Origin: Acidobacteriota bacterium | GTDB taxonomy: Bacteria > Acidobacteriota > Blastocatellia > Pyrinomonadales > Pyrinomonadaceae | NCBI GenBank assembly: GCA_029777145.1 | Contig: JAKOSS010000035.1 | Location: forward strand, 1 to 8,605 | Direction of reading: 5' to 3' | DNA length: 8,605 nucleotides | Shown here: positions 5,842 to 8,605 of the stretch, in pieces | Position numbering within the stretch: the stretch's first letter is position 1 | Layout of the letters: the number at the start of each line of letters is the position of its first letter | Made by a program: the position numbers and the translations under genes | The notes under the pieces: model-generated | What the model was told of the DNA's origin: nothing | Database searches by the model: none | Seen by the model: only the letters and a program-made list of their open reading frames with translations

Positions 5842-6237
5842 ATGAAAAGAGCATTCATATCTTTTATTTTTCTGGCGACCGTCATATCGGTCACCGCATA
5901 CGGGACAAGCGCCCAGACCCGGATCCGGTTCGTGAAAGGGAAGTCCACGGCGACCGTTTCAGGAACGACCGGAGAACTCGGAACTAGTTATGTCGTCCGC
6001 GCCAAATCAGGTCAAAAGATCACGTTGACGCTGACGCCGGCAAGAGGTGTCGGGATCAAGGTGACGACGCCCGACGGACGATACAACGAAAGCGTGCTTC
6101 TGGATCAGAAGCGCGGCGGGAAATATGTCATCGGTCTCGACGAGACTGCCGACTACACGATCTTTTTGGGATCGACCGGTCGCAATCCGGCGGCGTTCAC
6201 GCTGACGGTCGCGATCACAAAGATGACGGATATCTGA
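5842..6237 (+). CDS. Small exported beta-rich protein, 131 aa
   Basis: Has a Sec signal peptide (MKRAFISFIFLATVISVTAY) with likely cleavage after Ala24 (TSA/Q). The mature 107 residues look like a single beta-sandwich: IRFVKGKSTATVSGT, SYVVRAKSGQKITLTL, GIKVTTPDGR, KYVIGLDETADYTIFLG, FTLTVAI. This strand pattern resembles pre-peptidase C-terminal (PPC) domains and proteins labelled g-type lysozyme inhibitors in this part of the tree. Either label is tentative. No cysteines, no catalytic motif. ATG 5842 has AAGG (5831-5834) at 7 nt. Second gene of the run, 60 nt after the oxygenase. Periplasmic or secreted; the partner is unknown. Confidence 0.8.
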   Translation: MKRAFISFIFLATVISVTAYGTSAQTRIRFVKGKSTATVSGTTGELGTSYVVRAKSGQKITLTLTPARGVGIKVTTPDGRYNESVLLDQKRGGKYVIGLDETADYTIFLGSTGRNPAAFTLTVAITKMTDI

Positions 6238-6277
6238 GCGTCGCTCGGCGAAGCCGTCAATTAATAGGAGAGCAATA

Positions 6278-6808
6278 ATGAGAAAAATTCAATACATCAT
6301 CCGGCTCGGGCTTCTCGCGTTGTGCGCCGTCTACGCGTTTGCGGAAGTTCCCGCGCCAAGCAAAGCGGCCGAACTTCCGCCCGAATGTTCGAACATCACC
6401 GTCCCTGACGGGATCAAGAAGTCGCACCGGTTCTACGCGATGGGTTCGCAGATCTATCGGTGGAACGGATCGACTTGGGACTTCGTCGCGCCGTCTGCGG
6501 AACTCTTTGCCGACGCCGGCTACGACGGCAAGGTCGGGACGCATTTCGCCGGACCGACGTGGCAGAGCAACAGCGGCAGCAAGGTCGTCGCGCGAAAGAT
6601 CGGCGACTGTACGCCCGACCTGTCGGCGATTCCGTGGCTGCTGCTCGAAGCGATCACCAACGACGGTCCGGGAATGTTCGCGAAGACCGTTTTTATCCAG
6701 CGGGTCAATACTTCAGGCGGCTTGAAGCCGGATCTCCCGGGAGTGATCCCGGGACAGGAAGCATGGATCCCGTACACGGCGGAGTATGTTTTTTACTCCG
6801 GCAAATAA
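6278..6808 (+). CDS. Exported DUF3455 protein, 176 aa
   Basis: Recognisable as a DUF3455 family member from the ordered motifs GSQIYRW (56-62), GTHFAGPTW (87-95), AIPWLLLEA (117-125), IQRVNTSGG (140-148) and PYTAEYVFY (165-173). The N-terminus is a signal peptide with a hydrophobic core at about 6-22; cleavage is probably in the Ala-rich segment before residue 32. Two cysteines remain in the mature protein (37 and 111). The family occurs in bacteria and fungi as exported proteins; no biochemical function is established to my knowledge. ATG 6278 has a strong AGGAG (6266-6270) at 7 nt. It lies 40 nt after the preceding gene, with only a 4-bp hairpin (6246-6256) between. Third gene of the run. 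Confidence 0.88.
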   Translation: MRKIQYIIRLGLLALCAVYAFAEVPAPSKAAELPPECSNITVPDGIKKSHRFYAMGSQIYRWNGSTWDFVAPSAELFADAGYDGKVGTHFAGPTWQSNSGSKVVARKIGDCTPDLSAIPWLLLEAITNDGPGMFAKTVFIQRVNTSGGLKPDLPGVIPGQEAWIPYTAEYVFYSGK

Positions 6809-6818
6809 TCATCGAAAG

Positions 6819-6840
6819 GCGGCGGGGGATTCTCCGCCGC
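6819..6840 (+). other. GC-rich hairpin between DUF3455 gene and next gene
   Basis: GCGGCGG (6819-6825) pairs perfectly with CCGCCGC (6834-6840), and two further pairs (G-C and G-U) close a GATT tetraloop, for about 9 bp in total. The ribosome site of the next gene (AGGAG, 6845-6849) starts 4 nt after the stem. There is no T tract, so it is not a standard terminator. Confidence 0.5.
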
Positions 6841-6857
6841 AGATAGGAGCAATCATC

Positions 6858-7520
6858 ATGATCAATACAGCAATAAAGTTCATACTTGCGGCGATCCTGA
6901 CCGTCTCGTCGGTCGGGCTCGCTCTCGGTCAAAAGTCCGAAGAAACAAAGCCCGTGACGAACGCGGACAAACAAGTCGTTGAAGCACGTCAAAAGGGAGA
7001 ATGGTCCGTCGGAATTGACCCAAAACAAAATACGGTTCAGCTCGGAAATACCGAATCGGAGCCGCTGCCGGTGAAGGTCGTCAACCAGTCGGCGGCACGC
7101 CGTCCGTTTCAGATCAGGATCATCGTCGCGCCGACCGGAGTCGGCAACACGACCGCGACGTACCCGATCCCTGCCGGTAAGAGGTTTGTTATCGAAAATG
7201 TGTCGGCGGTCGGCCGCGTTCCCGCGGGAATGCGGATGGAGATGAACTTCTTTACCTACTTCGACAACGACGGCGACGGCGTCGCGGACCCTGAAGACCT
7301 GGTCTTCAACCGTATCGCATTGACCGATCAGGGCACGTTCGACGACACGACGATCCTGGCGGCGAATCACAAGGTTCTTGTCTTCGCAGACGGGACGATC
7401 GGATCGACAAACACGGCGATCAGTTTGGTCGCGAGGCTTAACGGAGCCACGACCGGATTTGCCCAAGGCCAACTTACGGTTTCGGGATATCTGGAGGATC
7501 TGCCGGCGGTCCAGCCGTGA
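6858..7520 (+). CDS. Exported protein with Asp-rich Ca-binding-like loop, 220 aa
   Basis: An upstream in-frame ATG at 6786 lies inside the previous gene. The start at 6858 has AGGAG (6845-6849) at 8 nt and gives a clean signal peptide (hydrophobic about 6-22, cleavage near LALG/Q25). The mature part is predicted beta-rich, with IDPKQNTVQLGN (53-64), PVKVVNQS (71-78) and YPIPAGKRFVIENVSAVG (102-119), a pattern I associate with exported hypothetical proteins of soil bacteria. DNDGDGVADPED (136-147) matches a calcium-binding Dx[DN]xDG loop as in thrombospondin type 3 or dockerin repeats, but only one copy is present. No enzymatic motif and no cysteine. Fourth gene of the run. Function unknown; a secreted or surface structural or binding protein is the best guess. 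Confidence 0.8.
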   Translation: MINTAIKFILAAILTVSSVGLALGQKSEETKPVTNADKQVVEARQKGEWSVGIDPKQNTVQLGNTESEPLPVKVVNQSAARRPFQIRIIVAPTGVGNTTATYPIPAGKRFVIENVSAVGRVPAGMRMEMNFFTYFDNDGDGVADPEDLVFNRIALTDQGTFDDTTILAANHKVLVFADGTIGSTNTAISLVARLNGATTGFAQGQLTVSGYLEDLPAVQP

Positions 7521-7532
7521 TCCCCCGACGAT

Positions 7533-7562
7533 TCCGGGCGCGATCCGTTGGGTGCGCCCGGA
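7533..7562 (+). other. Perfect 9-bp hairpin upstream of the second methyltransferase
   Basis: TCCGGGCGC (7533-7541) pairs perfectly with GCGCCCGGA (7554-7562) around a 12-nt loop. The AAGGAG ribosome site (7571-7576) begins 8 nt later. It is followed by TTCATATC, too short a T run for a clear terminator. It may reduce read-through into the last gene or stabilise the processed mRNA. Confidence 0.5.
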
Positions 7563-7581
7563 TTCATATCAAGGAGTAAAT

Positions 7582-8406
7582 ATGGATAACGCAATGGTGA
7601 TGACGCCGGAAATGGCGTCGTTGAAAGCAAGACTAAAGGATACGTGGAATTCGGGCGACTTCGGAAAGATCGCGGAGTCGTTCATCGACGGCGCCGAGGC
7701 GTTCGTGGAAAGACTCAACCTGACCGAAGGAACGAATGTTCTAGATGTCGCGTGCGGAACCGGCAATCAGTCGATTCCGGCCGCAAGGGCCGGAGCGAAG
7801 GTCAAGGGAGTCGATCTCGCACCGATCTTGGTCGAGAAAGCACGTCAGCGGGCTGAATCGGAAAATCTCGAGATCGAATTCGTGGAGGGCGACGCGGAGT
7901 CACTCGACATCCCGGATGCGAGTTTCGATGTCGTGATGTCGATGTTCGGCGCGATGTTCGCTCCGCGTCCCGAAAAGGTCGCCGCGGAACTTGTCCGCGT
8001 CTGCCGTCCGGGAGGAATGATCGCGATGGGCAATTGGCCCGCGGATTCATTCATCGGGCAGATGTTCAAGATCGTCGGGTCGTACGTCCCGCCGCCGGCG
8101 GGAATACCGTCGCCGCTGCTCTGGGCGGATCAGGACACAGTCCGCGCGAGGTTCGGAAAGTCGGCGTCGCTGATCCGTTTCGTGACGCGGACGCTGTCGT
8201 TCCGTTATTCTTCGGGCGTGCCGGAGACGATCGATCTGTGGTTGAAATACTACGGGCCGACGTTCAAGGCGTACAACGCGCTCGATGAATCAGGCAAAGA
8301 AGGGCTCCGGCGTGATCTGATCCGGCTTTGGAACGAGAACAATCTCGCGACCGACGGCTCGACGCTCGTCAAATCCGACTATCTCGAGGTCTTGATCTGT
8401 GTGTAG
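7582..8406 (+). CDS. Class I SAM-dependent methyltransferase, UbiE/Methyltransf_11 type, 274 aa
   Basis: Single-domain cytoplasmic methyltransferase. SAM motif I is VLDVACGTGNQ (53-63), the acidic motif II residue is D78 (VKGVDLAP), GDAESLDIPDASFDVV (103-118) covers the adenine-binding and motif IV region, and RVCRPGGMIAMGNW (139-152) is the post-motif strand. ATG 7582 follows AAGGAG (7571-7576) at 5 nt; the frame is open further upstream into the previous gene, but no earlier start has a ribosome site. The substrate is unknown; small-molecule acceptors are usual. It is not related in domain layout to the 1152-2198 enzyme. The stop TAG (8404-8406) lies inside the left arm of repeat copy B, so the last residues (ICV) may have been altered by the repeat. 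Last gene of the five-gene run. Confidence 0.88.
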   Translation: MDNAMVMTPEMASLKARLKDTWNSGDFGKIAESFIDGAEAFVERLNLTEGTNVLDVACGTGNQSIPAARAGAKVKGVDLAPILVEKARQRAESENLEIEFVEGDAESLDIPDASFDVVMSMFGAMFAPRPEKVAAELVRVCRPGGMIAMGNWPADSFIGQMFKIVGSYVPPPAGIPSPLLWADQDTVRARFGKSASLIRFVTRTLSFRYSSGVPETIDLWLKYYGPTFKAYNALDESGKEGLRRDLIRLWNENNLATDGSTLVKSDYLEVLICV

Positions 8407-8545
8407 ACAGTAAGCAGTGAGCAGTGAGCGGTAAGCCGTAGATTTGCGATTTTCAATTTGCAATTTGCGATTGCCCAATAACAAAGTGGCATTCACTGCT
8501 CACTGCTCACTGCTCACTGCTCACTGCTCACTGCTTACCGTCTAC
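8403..8545. repeat. Intergenic heptad palindrome, copy B, MITE-like
   Basis: A 143-bp element with 27-bp terminal inverted repeats (8403-8429 and 8519-8545) that differ at one position. The arms are GCAGTGA heptads on the left and about six CTCACTG heptads on the right. The centre (8441-8476) is a run of GATTTGC/GATTTTC/AATTTGC heptads ending GCCC, then AACAA, in the same order as copy A at 2405-2538. No clear target duplication is seen at the ends. It lies between two convergent genes and, if transcribed, would fold into a long hairpin, so it could serve as a bidirectional terminator. It has no coding capacity of its own. Confidence 0.85.
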
Positions 8546-8547
8546 TT

Positions 8548-8605
8548 CTAGATTCCCAACACATCGATCAGCTCTTGGACGGAGCCGGCTGACTTTTGCA
8601 GCGCG
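8548..8605 (-). CDS. C-terminal end of a minus-strand gene (partial)
   Basis: Reading leftward from the window edge, one frame is open for 18 full codons and ends at TAG (8548-8550). The last residues read ALQKSAGSVQELIDVLGI, an amphipathic, helix-like tail with normal codon use and typical of a real protein C-terminus. It converges on the methyltransferase gene with repeat copy B between. The family cannot be told from this fragment. Confidence 0.5.
   Translation of the reverse strand, partial: ALQKSAGSVQELIDVLGI

Noticed and set aside
6780..6800. CGGAGTA/TACTCCG inverted repeat with T-rich loop at the end of the DUF3455 gene
   Set aside because: It lies within conserved coding sequence (EYVFYSG) and its T run is in the loop, so pairing is probably a by-product of the codons.
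6705..7472. 255-codon minus-strand open frame
   Set aside because: It spans two plus-strand genes with signal peptides and good ribosome sites; its sequence is Arg/Asp-rich and unlike a protein family.
7378..7581. 68-codon N-terminal extension of the second methyltransferase
   Set aside because: It would overlap the preceding gene in another frame and has no ribosome site, whereas ATG 7582 has AAGGAG at 5 nt and begins just ahead of the normal family fold.

Overview
The window is about 8.6 kb of moderately high-GC bacterial DNA. It carries eight probable genes, fragments of two more at the ends, and one candidate leader peptide. The likely source is Acidobacteriota, perhaps Blastocatellia/Pyrinomonadaceae. 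This is an inference from the membrane-anchored winged-helix/beta-propeller protein, the many small exported proteins and the heptad-based intergenic palindromes; no rRNA or other phylogenetic marker is present.

Left part (1-2404). The end of a plus-strand gene (1-42) converges on a minus-strand exported protein of unknown function (39-767). After a gene-free stretch with two tandem hairpins comes a minus-strand SAM-dependent methyltransferase with an N-terminal winged helix (1152-2198). Its roughly 170-nt leader looks regulatory: a sigma70-like promoter, a 34-codon ORF with its own Shine-Dalgarno and two Cys codons near its end, and a perfect 10-bp hairpin formed by the last codons of that ORF just before the methyltransferase ribosome site.

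Middle (2405-4818). A 134-bp palindromic repeat (copy A) begins next to the methyltransferase promoter and runs into the stop codon of a 715-aa ToxR/CadC-like one-component regulator: cytoplasmic OmpR-type winged helix, one membrane helix, extracytoplasmic WD40-like propeller. The intergenic region between it and the rightward genes holds a candidate promoter for the regulator, four TTCTC direct repeats at 10-13 bp spacing, and a 12-bp stem-loop in the leader of the rightward genes.

Right part (4819-8406). Five plus-strand genes are spaced 40-61 nt apart: an AurF-like diiron oxygenase, a small exported beta-rich protein, an exported DUF3455 protein, an exported protein with an Asp-rich Ca-binding-like loop, and a UbiE-type SAM methyltransferase. 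Three of the four junctions contain a strong hairpin followed by a good ribosome site. A second palindromic repeat (copy B, 143 bp, 27-bp terminal inverted repeats with one mismatch) supplies the methyltransferase stop codon and separates it from the C-terminal end of a converging minus-strand gene at the window edge.

Working model (inference): the membrane regulator controls its own promoter and the divergent oxygenase/exported-protein/methyltransferase operon through the TTCTC repeats, and its propeller may read a signal in the compartment to which three operon products are exported.
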